The notes: generated by a model not told the origin, from the letters alone. Shown: positions 10,021 to 21,836, numbered from the stretch's first letter. The stretch is DNA of 46,585 bases from Gnetum montanum (GCA_015680685.1 MNCI01010476.1:143902-190486), one strand, 5' to 3'. Program-made: numbers and translations.

Positions 10021-11973
10021 ATGTCTTCTTCTTCACACAACAACACTTTACCACCTAGGAACAACACTAGAGACAGTTGGCGACATAGCACACATAATCA
10101 AAATCTTCCAGTTCCTCAACAATTCCAAGTGGTATATATTCATCACGATGAATATGTACCTAACTTTACTTTTATTCTCCATCAAGATGAGCAACTGCAT
10201 TGGAGAGATTTGGAAGGTAACATAGTGTTGCCTCCAGACCGTGCAATCCCCAACATGCTTCTTCATGCTCTCGCACGAATAGGCGTGTCATAGTTATATG
10301 CAGAATACGTTTCATGCGAACACCAAGCAAGGGACTACCATCCCACAGAAGTGCAACATCAATGGGACTTGCAACAGGAGAGATATTATACATCGTTGAA
10401 GGGTAAAGGACCCCATAATGCTTCACCAATCATAAGCGAAATTAAGGGTGGTGAACCTATTTCAATAGGTTCCCCACAATGCGATGTTCCCCCTCCTAAC
10501 GATGGTGAGGAGGTGGTGTATCAGAACCTTCATTTCACGATTCACAACCCTGGTTCTAATTGCCATGAACACCAAGTGTTCAATGAGGAAACACAAACAC
10601 ATGATAAGGGTGAGCATTCTGATCATCATCACAATCAGAGCCGAGACCACCAAAGAGAAGGTAGGAAACATCGTCATGGTAATGGTTCTCCTTCTTCTTC
10701 ACCTTCATCATCACATTCACCCTCTCCTTTAGTATCAGGATGCAGTCATAAGGAACTTAACCATGAGGATAAGGGTAAACAAAGTGAAAAACCTCGATGA
10801 GAGAGTCAAGAGCGAGGACAAGGGTAGTCTATAGAATCAAGGCATGGAAGAAGGGAAAGTAGGGAACCACATAGACATCACAAATGCTATGAAAGAAATG
10901 ACCAAGAAGAACCCCTACTTGCAACCCAAAGCATGTTAGACATTATGGAGGCTGTTAGAATTCCTACAAGGCACCAAAAAGATAGCAGGATCAAGAGATT
11001 AGACATGAATAATATCCCACAATTTGAGGGGGGATACAATGTTGATCCTTAGAACCACTTACAGGCATTTCACGATGCATGTGCCTTGCAGAACATTGAG
11101 AATGAATGGAAAAAATTAAATTTATTCCCAAGAACACTAATGAAAGAAGTGGAAAGCTAGTACCAGTCTTTAGAACCAGAATCCATTCAAAGGTGGAGTA
11201 CGATGCTAGAATTATTTAACGATAAATATCAAACGTACTCCTGATTGTCCAACCTGTGAAAGAAAATCCAAGGATGGAAGCAGGGAACTCATGAACCCTT
11301 GGATGCTACCATGGGATGATACTATGCATTGTTACGTAGTTTCCCAGGCCATGGTTACTTGGAGCAGGATCAATTGTGCCATCTCGTAGATGGACTTAGG
11401 CATGAAACCAGGAGAACCCTTGTAATGTATGCCCAAGGGAGATTATTAGAGCTTAGGTCCCATCAGGTCCATAGATTGTTGGAGCAAGTAGCCAAGGAAT
11501 AAGGAGAGCTACGTAAGAGAGAAAGTGCAGAAGAGTACAACCGTGATCCTTCCCTACGAAAGAGGAGATTGAGATTTTGTGAGGAGGAGGAAGAGTCATC
11601 ACTCGAGGATATGATGAATAGGAAAACCTTTTCGCTCCAAAAATTAACAACAAAAGTTTCAGCTAAGGTAGATCAAATGTGGAACTCCTTAGATAGTAGA
11701 TTTAAAATTGTTCACAAAATCGTAGAGGAGTCTAAGGAGCAAAGTAGTGAATATGATAAAAATAAAAAGAGGGATTTGGACCATGCACGTAACAAAGGTA
11801 AGGGTAAAATGGTTATCACCAAAGAGGTTGTGGATTCCGATATAGACAATGATGGTGGATGTGAGATATGCCAATATGACCATCCTAAGGGATGTTTCCC
11901 AATAATCTCACATCTGCAAGAGTCAGGGGTGTATGCACTTAACCCACTACTTAACAAACGGAAAGCACCCTGA
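10021..11973 (+). pseudogene. gag: E1 gag (Retrotrans_gag core and zinc knuckle), with stops
   Basis: The start is ATG at 10021 (MSSSSHNNT), about 150 bp after the PBS; E3 and E4 gag also start shortly after their PBS. The retrotransposon gag core lies at about 11050-11460: HLQAFHDACALQNIENEWKK, LFNDKYQTYS, HEPLDATMG and LCHLVDGLRHETRRTL. A polar Ser/His-rich linker precedes it (10560-10740). A charged helical stretch follows, then a CCHC-type knuckle CEICQYDHPKGC at 11860-11895, the CX2CX3HX3C spacing seen in related plant gypsy gag. The whole region stays in one frame. It is broken by about ten in-frame stops, many replacing an expected Trp (for example TAG at 11050 and 11158). Capsid/nucleocapsid function is known for the family; this copy is dead. 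Confidence 0.85.
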
Positions 11974-13152
11974 CAGTTACCTTATCCCCAAGGTAACCCA
12001 AGGTAGTTCCACCAACCATTAACGTATTATCCAAGTGGAACTCTGCCACAACCTATTGAGCAAAAATAGCAGTGGAAATACCCACAGTCATGGGGGATGC
12101 CACCACCAAGGCAATAATACCCTTACTGGAAACTAGATCCATATGGCTACTACGTGTAGCAGCCAATCTCTCCACGTGACTCTGTTGGTCACATGAAACC
12201 ACAACGTCACTACCAAGTTTGGGAGTATTATAGGACTCCTTCTCCTAGGAGAGAAACACAACATACATACCATCCTCCTAATCGATGTGCAACTCTCACA
12301 CCGATAGCTCCATTACCACCCACTCCAGCAATGCAAGGGGAACTCCCCACTCAACCATAGCAATGCAATGCTACGAGAGTTGTAAACCTTTGACCTATTG
12401 CTGGTTCTGATAACCGCACAAAGAGAATACATTTCTTCAGAACCAACACTCCAAACAAGCTCTCACAACCACAAGCGGTTCAGCCTCCGAATGCTTCTCC
12501 ATCAAATAAGGCTTCAGAGCTCCCTTCAAATCAAAAACAAAGCTTAACGCATATGGTTATGTTAACACATACCATCACTGACTGGATCAAGGAGAGCCAC
12601 CTTCCCAGGAAATTATTTAATCCTAGAAGTCCTTTAATCTATCTCCAAGTCGCCAGGAGTAAACCATGTAAAGCTCTTCTGGACTCAAGTTCCAAAGTCA
12701 ACTTAATATCACAAGAGATGTATAAAGCCTAGAACCTGCCTTCACTAAAGAAGAGCAATATTCGCTTAGAGCTGGCTGACTAGTCCATCACTATTCCCTT
12801 GGGACTGGTGTAGGACATTGTTACCACTGTGTGTGGTTGGTCATACCCAGCTGATTTCCTAGTGATACAAGTAAACAATGACAAAGGTGACTTCCCAATA
12901 ATAATGGGAAGGGCATGGCTAAGTACGATGAATGCATGCCTAGGAATGGGTGATCTTTCCCTTGAAATATCTAAGGAAAAAACTTGTGGGAAGATCGAGA
13001 AGAAGAAATTTACATGCATCACATACAGTGATAAAAGATGTGATTGCGTACAGGAATGTTCAACATTGCATGCATGCAATCGGTGTGTCCAAGAAATTAA
13101 CATACAAAAATGTCTATATGTTGCAACCACACAACAAGAAAACACCCAGTGA
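11974..13152 (+). pseudogene. E1 gag C-terminal extension and aspartic protease, with stops
   Basis: Continues in the gag frame without a frameshift. 11974-12370 is a Pro/Tyr/Gln-rich extension (for example PQSWGMPPPRQ), as in E3 and E4 gag. The retroviral-type protease follows: CKALLDSSSKVNLISQEMY (about 12668-12724) contains the catalytic region, with DSS where the family has DSG or DTG. FPIIMGRAWLSTMNACLGMG (about 12892-12951) matches the second conserved protease segment (ILGR..L). Stops at several Trp or Gln positions, for example TAG at 12730 and 12781, inactivate it. Gag and protease forming one frame suggests a single polyprotein. Confidence 0.78.
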
Positions 13153-13510
13153 TTGATAACTAATCAAGAGAGCAACTCACCAACATGTATGGAACTAACT
13201 GGGGGAACAACCTGCACCCACATCGAAAGCATAGATGCACTGGAGCAAGAGTGTCGCCAACTTCCAACCCTTAACATGCCAACATCAATCAATGGAAGTT
13301 GGATGCTTCTAAAAAATTCAAACAAGCGCTACGATAAGAGATTACCAGTCCATGTGCAACAAACCAACCCTTAAATTGAATCTAGAATGGTCAATGCACA
13401 TCATACCTTGGAGAAGAGATGTCCCTACTCATTATTTCGAATCTCCTCCTTTCAACTTAGTCATGGAGGAGATGGCCACCTATGCTGATCATTTGCGGGC
13501 CTCACTTTCT
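13153..13510 (+). pseudogene. E1 post-protease linker joined to a pol C-terminal remnant
   Basis: The frame of gag-PR continues to 13374 (MELTGG..IDALEQ, matching MEPTES..MDELEK after protease in E2, about 30085-30030). Then comes SPPFNLVMEEMATYADHL (about 13441-13497), whose DNA matches the very end of E2 pol (about 18365-18300). The RT, RNase H and integrase genes that lie between these points in E2 are missing, so an internal deletion of the enzymatic core lies near 13300-13440. Confidence 0.65.
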
Positions 13511-15343
13511 TTTTTAAGTTTTTGTTTTACACATTTTTGTTTTACAAATTTCTTTAACTTTTTTTTTGCAACATCGTTCATACTTCTTCATGTATTTTTG
13601 TGTTTATTTATTTATTTTTGTTAAGTTTTTCACTTAATAAGTGCTCCGAAGATGGTATGAACTGTATTCCATTGATTGCTAATGTTTGGGTTTTACCTTT
13701 GAGTTTTGATGTTGATACTAAGGTATGGTTCTTTTGATATAACAAGCAATGAGTCCACACCATCCATGCATCCATAAGTTTCTATGGTCTCTCTTGGCTT
13801 GGAAATGTACAGTCCCTTTCTCAATAATAAGAACTATCAATGAACTGGTGACTGGGTATTTCTCAAACTAAGGAAGGACTCAAGGATTGAAAAGGGTGTG
13901 ACCTCAAGGGAACTTGATGCACTTGTGCTGGCCATTCTCTTTAGTGCTTGGATGTTTTCTCCTTGAGTTTCCCATACCATTCCGACATTGCTCCATTATC
14001 GAGAAGATGAGCTAATAAAAATAATAAAGTCTTTGCATGGTGTGCGTGAAAAAAAAAGGAGTGGGAATTCAGAGCACACCCCTTAGACAAAATAATCATA
14101 TGGGCTACAAGCATTGGTTAAGGAGCTAAATAAACATGTTCCCTCTAACTAATGGCCCCTTCTCGCTTCCTACTTTCTCCTTTTTCATTTCATCAGAATG
14201 GTGGTGACTTTTTGGTGAAGGCATTCTTGTTACTTCAAGTGGATGGATGGGCCAAATATATTAACGCGAAGTCACTGGATGTGGATTTTTTGAGGCTAGA
14301 TTTGGAATGAGATCTACTAAGTCACATTAACCATTAATACACAAGGGGCTATACATCACCTTGTTCTTGAGACTCCATTCCATTCTCTTCTTTCCATCCT
14401 TCTTTCTCCATTTTTCACCTCATTGCCAATTATATCGATAGTCTATGTTTTGGTTGACGCATTGTTTTCTTTCTGGTAAACCCTTGCAGTTAAGAATTTA
14501 ACTCTTGTTTCCAAATGACATTTCTAGAACCTATGGACTCTTTGAATGTGGGATTGTGAGGGCATTAAGGGCATGAGCCTGCTTTGGGGAGGACCCATTA
14601 ACATTCCTATTTGGTCCATCCGTTAATTTCTTTCCCCTAAACATTTTTGTAATCAACATTTATTTTGTTCATTTCCATCTTTGACGTCCATTCTATCATT
14701 GTTGTCGTTGTTTTAGTTTTTTCCTCCATCTTTCTTATTCCTTATCTTTTTCCATTCTCTCACTACCGGAGGTTTGCTCTCAGTCATGGGGGTCCTAGTC
14801 CAATTTTTTCGATTTTCTCCTAACCCCCACACCTTGGGTAGCCACCAGTATTATATCTCCAGATCAGCATTAGCCATATCACAACTCAGCCAATGGACCT
14901 TACACTGAGGCAAGGTATCTGCATTGCGATTCATTTACCCTTGCTAATATAAGACTATGTTGTGTGTGCAAATGGCAAATCATACATCAATGGATTGGAT
15001 CTAGAGGGAACACTTCAATGGATTGGTGATGAAGCAGTTATGCAAGGAACGAGATTGATGACGTGCTTATGTATGGACAATGAAAAGTGAAATCTTGGAG
15101 TCGGCCACAACAAACTTCTTCTTTTCTTTTCTCTCTCTCTTCTCTCTTCTCTCTTAGCTACAAAATAAGGCTGGATGTCAAATGTGTATAGTGTTCACTC
15201 ATGTTTTCATGAACACTAATTTTTTCATGTATTGTAATGATGATCTATTCACATGTCACCCCCTTCACCATTAGTATCATTCAAGTCAATAATCCCATAC
15301 CTTCCCAATATTTTGTAAGGAGCTCGAGGATGAGTTTTCATTC
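13511..15343 (+). other. 3' noncoding region of E1
   Basis: No gene. Conserved blocks: GGTGTGACCTCAAGGGAACT at 13895-13914 (shared with E2, E3 and E4), CTGCTTTGGGGAGGACCCAT at 14579-14598 (shared with E0, E3, E4 and E5), a PPT-like AGTCATGGGGGT at 14782-14793, a TCTCTTC-type microsatellite at about 15120-15155, and the hairpin at 15190-15217. It ends with the CAATAATCCCATACC block before the PPT. Confidence 0.7.
15190..15217 (+). other. Conserved hairpin upstream of the E1 PPT
   Basis: Stem AGTGTTCA / TGAACACT, loop of 12 nt. Compared with E2 and E5 (GGTGTTCA / TGAACACC), the first pair is A-T instead of G-C. This is a compensated change. Confidence 0.65.
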
Positions 15344-15356
15344 AGTCATGGGGGTA
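15344..15356 (+). promoter_or_regulatory. Polypurine tract of E1
   Basis: AGTCATGGGGGTA, immediately 5' of the 3' LTR; identical to the E0 copy. Confidence 0.85.
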
Positions 15357-16129
15357 TGATGAGCCACAATATCGCGTACGCGATATCGTAGCCTATCGTC
15401 ATGTCTATAAATAAGAGGCGGCTTTCCCTTGTTCAATCATCTAGAGTTAGTCCCTTAGCCAAACTATAGAATTTTTACCATTCTAGAGTTAGAATAATTT
15501 CCATGTGCCCGCAGTAGGAGTCTTAAAGTGAACAGATTTTTGTTCAAGAAAATTGTACCTGAGCATACATTTGTGTACAAAAATAAAGATGAACTTTCTG
15601 ATAAACCTTGTAGCATATGGACTAAGCTAAATAGGATTTAATTAGTCTTAAATGTTTAATTTCTCTCCTAGATAATTAATCTCTCTCAACCCTTGACTCT
15701 CCTAGCTAAGTGCATTCAATACAATCACTTTGAGCATGTGTGTAACGTTTGGTAACCCAGTAACAAGTAGCTTTTGGTAATCCCAGTAGTGTTGCACTAG
15801 TTCAGGGTGTGTACGGTAAGTGGGAATGGATACTGATGCTAGGATACTTAGAACTTAGTTAGTGAATAGTTAATGGAAATTAGTTATTTAGTTCTCTTCA
15901 CCTTTCCCTACTAGCATAGGTGTTGAAAAGATAAAAGATATAAAAACCACATACCTCAAACTTACTTAACCATACAACCATGAAAATACAATTTTGGGAG
16001 GACAACGATTGATTAACCTTAAGTGTTCCATTAGGGCACATAAGCACTTAGTCCTTGGAGTTCGACTAGATCATGCGTGTAATGCTCGTATTCGTATGGT
16101 TGAGTATAGGGGTACCTCGCCACTCATCA
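15357..16129 (+). repeat. 3' LTR of E1
   Basis: 773 bp, aligning along its whole length with 9098-9873. It keeps the perfect 18-bp palindrome ATATCGCGTACGCGATAT at 15369-15386, which is decayed in the 5' LTR. The TATA box CTATAAATAAG follows about 20 bp later. Confidence 0.93.
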
Positions 16130-16351
16130 CTTATTGAGCTAGTGCCTCATCCTTGTGGGAATGTTTTTTTGCTACCACTTGTTCTGGAATTTGACAAATA
16201 GACTCCACTTTGGCCTCTTCCCTAAGAGGTCCTCTAGCATGGGTTGAAATTGGTTCTTCCTGGGCCTGTTCTTGGCCCCTTCTCATTCTTGGCCATTTTC
16301 CCTTGGTTAAGATAGTCCTCCTTCCTACATGTGTTTTCCTTTTAATGCCAT
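16130..16351 (-). pseudogene. E2 ORF2, N-terminal part (start side), split by E1
   Basis: On the minus strand ATGGCATTAAAAGG at 16351 aligns with the ORF2 starts of E3 (ATGGCCCCAAAG) and E4 (GTGGCCCCTAAAC). The reading MALKGKHM(stop)EGGLS corresponds to MAPKQGQQGGLS in E4. A shifted frame from 16361 is open for 76 codons, but its protein does not match the other copies. The gene continues at 9097 after E1 is removed. Confidence 0.65.
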
Positions 16352-18299
16352 CAATGATCACAAGACATTTGTGGATTAGTAGATATAATGTATAACTTAA
16401 AAAAATTTTGGGATACCTTATCTCGTTAATTAGTTACACTTGGATATAGTTGGACCATGGTAGATTGATTATTTTATTATTATTTTATTCATTAATTTTT
16501 ATTACAAGTGTCACTGGAGCTCGTTGGAAAGGTTTAACTTCTGTAATTTGGTGTTTTAATGTTGATTCCTTAGTTCAACCTTTGTGGAAGTTAGAAAAAT
16601 GTCAAAACAATTTCTATCAAAAATGGCACATTTGTGGCCCCCATGACTAAGAGCTTACCTCCAAGAGCTACAAGGTCTAAGAAAAAAGTGATTTGAACAA
16701 ATGGTTAGAAAGTTATGGGCTCTTGAAGGTTCTGGGCTCTAAAAATTTGAAAAACTCTCTTGGTGTTTGTGAGTAAATGTGAAAATTTCTAAGGGGGGTC
16801 ACACATATTAATAGTATTTTTGCACTACATTGATCGGGTTGCCAAGAATATGATGAAATCATTGAAGAGGATCTTTGAAAGATCAAAAATTCAAAAATTT
16901 CATGGAGAATGTGTGAATTAAAGAAAATATGTAAAGAAGCACACAGACAGATATAGAAGATGGGTGTACGAAAGATTCTGATTGCAAAAATGCTTAAGGA
17001 TAAGGAGCTTAACAAACCTAACCAAGAGATATGCAAGTGGGTCCTTACCATAGTAGGCACATCTCTTGTTTGCACTTGCATAACCTTAAACTAAGGAATC
17101 TGTGGGCCCCATAGGAAATTAATGGTTAATGGAAGTTAAGGACCAAAACCTAGATGATTTTACCAAAGAATTCAAGTACATCAAACAAAGACATAAAACA
17201 AGAACATGGACATTGTTTTTGAGGTGAGTTATGGGTAGCATGGATGGATGATGAAGAAGGTGGAATGGAGTTCCAAATTGAGGTCATAAGAAGTCCCTTG
17301 CGGAAGTGTGATTAAATGACCCGAGAAGATCCATCCTTGGTCGGAACCAAAACTAACTATTTTCAGTGACTTTGCATCACTACTCCAAGATCGATCCAAC
17401 CCCTTGAGACACAAGAATGCTTCCAAATAATAACCATCATTCCTTAAAGAGAAGAAAAGAAAGTAGGAAGTGAGAGAGGGCCTTATTAGAGGGGACCTTC
17501 AAGCATGGGTAACATGTCTTTCTAGTCACATAACTAGTGCTTGTAGCCCATTTATTTGTCTATGGGATGTGCTTTGAATTCCCATCATCATAGATATATA
17601 TATTAATCTATTTTATTTTATTTTATTTTATTTATTATCTTTTCATCTTTTTTTTCTTTTGGATGGAAACCATACCATGTAAAGACTTATTTAAATTTTT
17701 GTTATTGGTCAACGTGGAATGGTAAGAAATCCATGAAAACACTCATGCACCCAAGTAAGTAGAAGAGTACAAAGAGTATTGAGTCCCCTTGAAGTCACAC
17801 CATATGCAAACCTTTGAATCATTTCTAATTCTGGAAACCACCAAGGTCACAAATTTATTAAAAGTTTATTTAATAAAAGGAACCCCATACTTCCAAAACA
17901 AGGAAAACCATAGAGTTTGTGGATGGGTGGATGACATGGACTCATTGCCTGTTCCATGAAAAAGAAATCATGTCTTAGACATTAGTACAAAAATTCAAAA
18001 ATAGAAACTAGACATCATCAAACAAAAATATTAAGCCAAATCATCATTAGCAATAGCTACAACACCATTGTGTCTTGTTGGCATAAACCATGTTTATTAG
18101 TAGGAATTATAAAATCATACTAAAATAAAACAAAGTATAATATATAAGAAAGCATAAAAAATTCAAGAAAAACTTAAATGTACTAACGATGGTGTAAAAC
18201 AAAGAATGGTGTAAAATAGGAAAAAGTTTTAAAATAAAAAAGCTATAAAATAAAAAATTTGCAAAAAAAAATGTGTAAAATAAAAAATAGAAAAACTAA
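16352..18299 (-). other. E2 spacer between pol and ORF2
   Basis: Noncoding on both strands as far as I can see. On the minus strand it contains GGTGTGACTTCAAGGGGACT (17801-17782), shared with E1, E3 and E4. PPT-like motifs AGTCATGGGGGC (16648-16637) and AGTCATGGGGA (18345-18335) are present, and a TACTAAT sequence lies about 30 nt before the ORF2 ATG. Unlike E3 and E4, I find no GATATCGCG cluster with a TATA box here. Confidence 0.6.
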
Positions 18300-19520
18300 C
18301 GAGCCACCTATATGATTAGCATGGATGGCCATCTTCCCCATGACTAAGTTGGAAGGAGGAGATCCAAAAAATTGAGTGTGGTTATCCATCCGTTAAGGTA
18401 TGTGTTGCATGGGTTTGCTTACGCTTGTGGAAAGGATTTATCTATTGGATGTTGACCAACTACTTTTTGTCCAAGCTTTCAGGTTTGTATATGATCGTGA
18501 CCCTAGAAGGAAAGGCTTCATCAATTATATAAGGCCCCTTCCACAATGTTTAGAACTTAGTTCATTGAGGTACATGTGTGGGGTTCCAGTAAAAAACCTT
18601 ATCTTCTAGTTGAAATTTTTCTTTCCATTTTCTAAGGTCATGACATTGTTTTCTAAATGCCTTATGCACTTCATTCAAGGATAGGGCTATCAATCAATTT
18701 TATTCTAGCACACTTAGGTTGATCAATCTTTCTTTTTGTGCCAAACTTAGATCAATGTCCAAATCACAACCTATTGAGAGTGTACGGAGCTTGGATTCAA
18801 TTGAAAGCATTAGAGGTTTTCCATACACCAACTCATAGAGAGAGCAGCCAATAGGGAGTTTCCATGTTGAGCACTACATCCAAAGGGAATTGTTTAATTT
18901 TGTGCTCTAGTCTCTCCTATATTTGCTAATAGTTCTTATTAGAATCTTTGTGATCTCCTTGTTAGTCACCTCTCCTTGACTAGGTGTTTGGGGATGATAG
19001 GGTGTTAATCTATGTTCAACCCCTAAGCATTGCATAAGTTTTCAAAAAGTAGCACTTGTAAAATAGGTTTTGTTATTATAAATTAGTGCGCATGGCACTC
19101 CAAACCTGTTAATAACATTTTATTGTATAAATCAAGTAGTAGTGGATGATGTACAATTGATGATAGTTGTTGCTTTTACCCATTTGGTATAGTAGTCAAC
19201 AACTACGATAATATAGGTCTTTCTGTTGGACATGGGTGTGATGAAACCCATGAAATCTATGTCCCATATGTCAAAGGATTCCATTGGTTGACTCCACTAT
19301 TAATGACCCTCCATTTGTGTAGCATCCCACCATCTCATTGATAGTGCTCAAAAGATCAAAAAAATTGGTGGGCATCCCTAAAGATTATGGGCCAATAGTA
19401 TCCTACCATCAAGATTTTTATGGCCATGCATCTCCCTACATAATGGCCTTTGTAAGGACCTTCATGAGCATCTTGAAGAACACGTACTTGATTAGAATTA
19501 GATACACACCAAAAAACCAA
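18300..19520 (-). pseudogene. E2 integrase
   Basis: Minus strand. The N-terminal zinc-binding region is represented by HEGPYKGHYVGRCMAIKILM and GYYWPIIFRDAHQFF (about 19475-19365); the Cys pair is mutated. The catalytic core has ESFDIWDIDFMGFITP (first Asp, about 19275-19230) and FGVPCALIYNNKTYF (about 19110-19060), where the family has Asp in ISDGG/SDNG-type motifs, so the second catalytic Asp appears to be Asn. PYHPQTPSQGEVTNKEI (about 18995-18945) keeps the Glu. A C-terminal region with WKGPYIIDEAFPSRV and NIQ.INPFH (about 18545-18420) follows, then the pol tail SPPSNLVMGKM near 18350. Stops and frameshifts make it non-functional. Confidence 0.8.
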
Positions 19521-19625
19521 GCCATCAACTCATACCTTGTAAAGATGTCCATTTATTTCCATGAACTATTTGACATGATGAAGAAATTGTTGTTTCTTCC
19601 TATAGTCCAAATCTTATGGCATTTC

Positions 19626-20280
19626 CTAAGTGAGAAAATAAGTGAGGATGTCATCATACCATTTTGGTTCTATGGGCACTTGTTCATTTATTGCATTAGC
19701 AAAGAAGAATTCATCAAGAAATTGGGTAGAGAGCAGGCTCTCTTTCTCTTTCTTAGCCCATTGTAACTGAGAGAGATGGTCAACAACCACATTCTTAGTC
19801 CCCTTTTGATCTACCATTGTAAGATCGAATTCCTACAAGATCACCAGCCACTGTATGACATAGGAATTTACCATTGGCTTGTTCATGAGAAAGTAAATGG
19901 TACTATGATTAGTGTGCACAAACACTTTATATCCAATCACATAGTACTTGAAATTTTTTAGAGTAGACACCACTACTAATTCAACTATACACCCACAATG
20001 CTTCAACTTGCACAGGGGATGTAATACAGATTATTATTATCATCCAACTATATAAGCACAGCTCCTAAGGCATAATTAGATGCATCTATCATTATATGAA
20101 ATGGTCTGGACCAATTAGCTACTTGTAGAATTAGAGTTTCTATGAGCTTCTTCTTAAGGCTTTGAAATGCATTTTCACATTTCTTGGTCCAAAATGAAAG
20201 AATCATCTTTCTTCATTAACTTGACCAATAGTTTTGCAATCTTAGAGAAATTCTCTATAAATTGTTACTAGCAGCTAGTG
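19626..20280 (-). pseudogene. E2 RNase H and connection to integrase
   Basis: Minus strand. ELVVVSTLKNFKYYVIGYKV, VHTNHSTIYFLMNK, and VIQWLVILQEFDLTMVDQKG followed by VVVDHLSQL (about 19980-19755) align with the end of gypsy RNase H (TDH..L....K...RWILLLQEFD..I.DKKG..N.VADHLSRL). The upstream RNase H part (about 20280-19990) is frame-shifted and weak. In the chain T-N-H the family's TDH Asp is Asn. It lies directly between RT and integrase, as in Ty3/gypsy pol. Confidence 0.78.
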
Positions 20281-20985
20281 TGTCTAAGGAATGACTAAAC
20301 ATATTTGATGATTTTTGGTTAGCAGGTGATTCCTTGGATGATCCTTATCTTTTCAAGGTTTATCTCGATCCCTTCCTACAAAATTCTATGCCCCAATACA
20401 ATGCCTTCTTAAACCATGAGATGGCTCTTTTGCCAATTGAGCCATAGCTTTATTTTCACACATCCTTTTAGTACTTGCTCAAGGTGATCCAAGACTTGCT
20501 CGAATGTAGCACCATAAGTGGAGAAGCCATCCATAAAGACTTCCATTTTGCTACCAATTTGTTGCTGAAGATGCTCAAGACTAGACATTGGAAAATGGTA
20601 GGAGCATTGCATAAACCAAAAGACATCTTGCGATATGCAAAGGTTCCCCAGGGATTCGTGAGGGTTTTTTTGGCCTAGTCTTTTGTGCAATTTGGATTTG
20701 ATTATATCAACTATAACCATCTAGAAAATTGTAATAGCAATACCCAAATATGGTGTCCAACACGTGATCAAAAAATGATAATGGAAAATGATCTTTGACT
20801 GTTGTCATGTTTAACAGCTTGAAGTCAATACAAACTCATCATTTACTACATTTCTTTGGCACTATCACAAGTGGGCTAACCCACTCACTATTCACAATGG
20901 GATAGATGAACCCTACCTTAAGAAGTTGTTCAATCTCCTCTTTGATGATTTGCTTTAATTTTGGATTCAACCATTGTTGTGGTTG
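20281..20985 (-). pseudogene. E2 reverse transcriptase, main part (interrupted by E3)
   Basis: Minus strand. WLNPKLKQIIKEEIEQLLKV, GFIYPIVNSEWVSPLVIVPK (about 20975-20850) and NFLDGYS.YNQIQIAQ (about 20730-20690) are RT segments. They closely match Athila-like sequences such as RRLNPNLKEVV..EI.KLLDAGIIYPISDSEWVSP. The catalytic box is VFMDGFSTYG (about 20552-20523), where FMDD is expected, so the second Asp is Gly. QVLDHLEQVLKGC and LNWQKSHLMV, then EGIVLGH, follow. About 20 residues seem deleted after VPKK. The beginning of RT lies beyond E3: removing E3 and one TSD gives MKPRRQPQQWLNPKLKQ in one frame. Confidence 0.85.
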
Positions 20986-21835
20986 TGATGAATCATGATT
21001 CACTGGGCACGCAATATCGCATCTAGCAATAATATCAGATATGCAATATCGTGGTTCCTGTGTGAGCCTATAAATACACATGAAGGCACACGAGAAAGGA
21101 GTCTTTAGTCAGTTTTTTAGGAGTCAAGTTTAGTGTAGGATCTTTTTGTCATTTTTCTCTCAACCCTCTCTCTCAATGCATGCCCGTAGTGTGATGTTTG
21201 TAATTGTACGACATCCTTTGTTCGAGTGTGACATACTTGGACATGCACATGACTAGAAATAAAGATCAAGATTACTTCATCATTGCAGCATTCACTTAGT
21301 TTAATTATTTAACTATTATTATTATTTATTGCTTTCATAGTTATTATCTCTTCACCCTAAACTCCTTAAACGTGGAATGAGTACAACTTAATCATGAGCA
21401 TTTAAGAGTGACTACTTGGTAACCCAGTAGCGTACCTAGGATCTGCATTTGGTAATCCCAATGGTAGTCATGCACGAGGTCCAAGATGTGTATAGATGAT
21501 TAAGAAATGGATGCTCATCGCACTTAGGGTAGTTTAGATTCTCTCCTCCTATTTCCTCTTAGCATAACTCTCTATCCCTTTTCCTCCTAGCTTAGCTAAG
21601 ATTATTTTCCATCGCCTCCAAGAGTAGCATTAGTTTAGGAACACATAATACACCTCAATCTACACTAAACCATACGTGAAAAAGCAAATACTAGTTCAAG
21701 TGGAAATATAGAAAACTACGATCAACGCGTAACTATCTAGATACCACAACTAGCCCATTTGTGGAGTTCAAATGGATCGTGCGTGAAATGATCGTATTCA
21801 TATGGTTGAGTATAGGAGTACCTCGCCACTCATCA
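20986..21835 (+). repeat. 5' LTR of E3
   Basis: 850 bp, TGATGAATC..CTCATCA. U3 has repeated GATATC-like motifs (ACGCAATATCGC, AATATCAGATATGCAATATCG at about 21008-21052), then TATAAATA at 21069-21076 and AATAAA at 21258-21263. Two modules GGTAACCCAGTAGCG and GGTAATCCCAATGGTAG lie at about 21418-21463. Confidence 0.92.
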
Positions 21836-21836
21836 T

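Larger units (their letters stand above)
9098..16129 (+). mobile_element. E1: gag-protease deletion derivative nested in E2 ORF2
   Basis: 7,032-bp element with LTRs 9098-9873 and 15357-16129, PBS and PPT. Flanks are CTTGT (9093-9097) and CTTAT (16130-16134), a 5-bp target duplication with one substitution. Inside are gag and protease in one frame, then a remnant of the pol C-terminal end, then 3' noncoding sequence. RT, RNase H, integrase and ORF2 are absent, so E1 was non-autonomous. The LTRs differ by roughly 5-10% by eye. Confidence 0.92.

Noticed and set aside
16131-16361. 76-codon minus-strand open frame as a gene
   Set aside because: It is a shifted frame of ORF2. The frame matching E3 and E4 starts at 16351 and contains stops.
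21418-21463. GGTAACCCAG / GGTAATCCCAG modules as tRNA gene remnants
   Set aside because: No cloverleaf or A/B box spacing; they are short repeats found in every U5.
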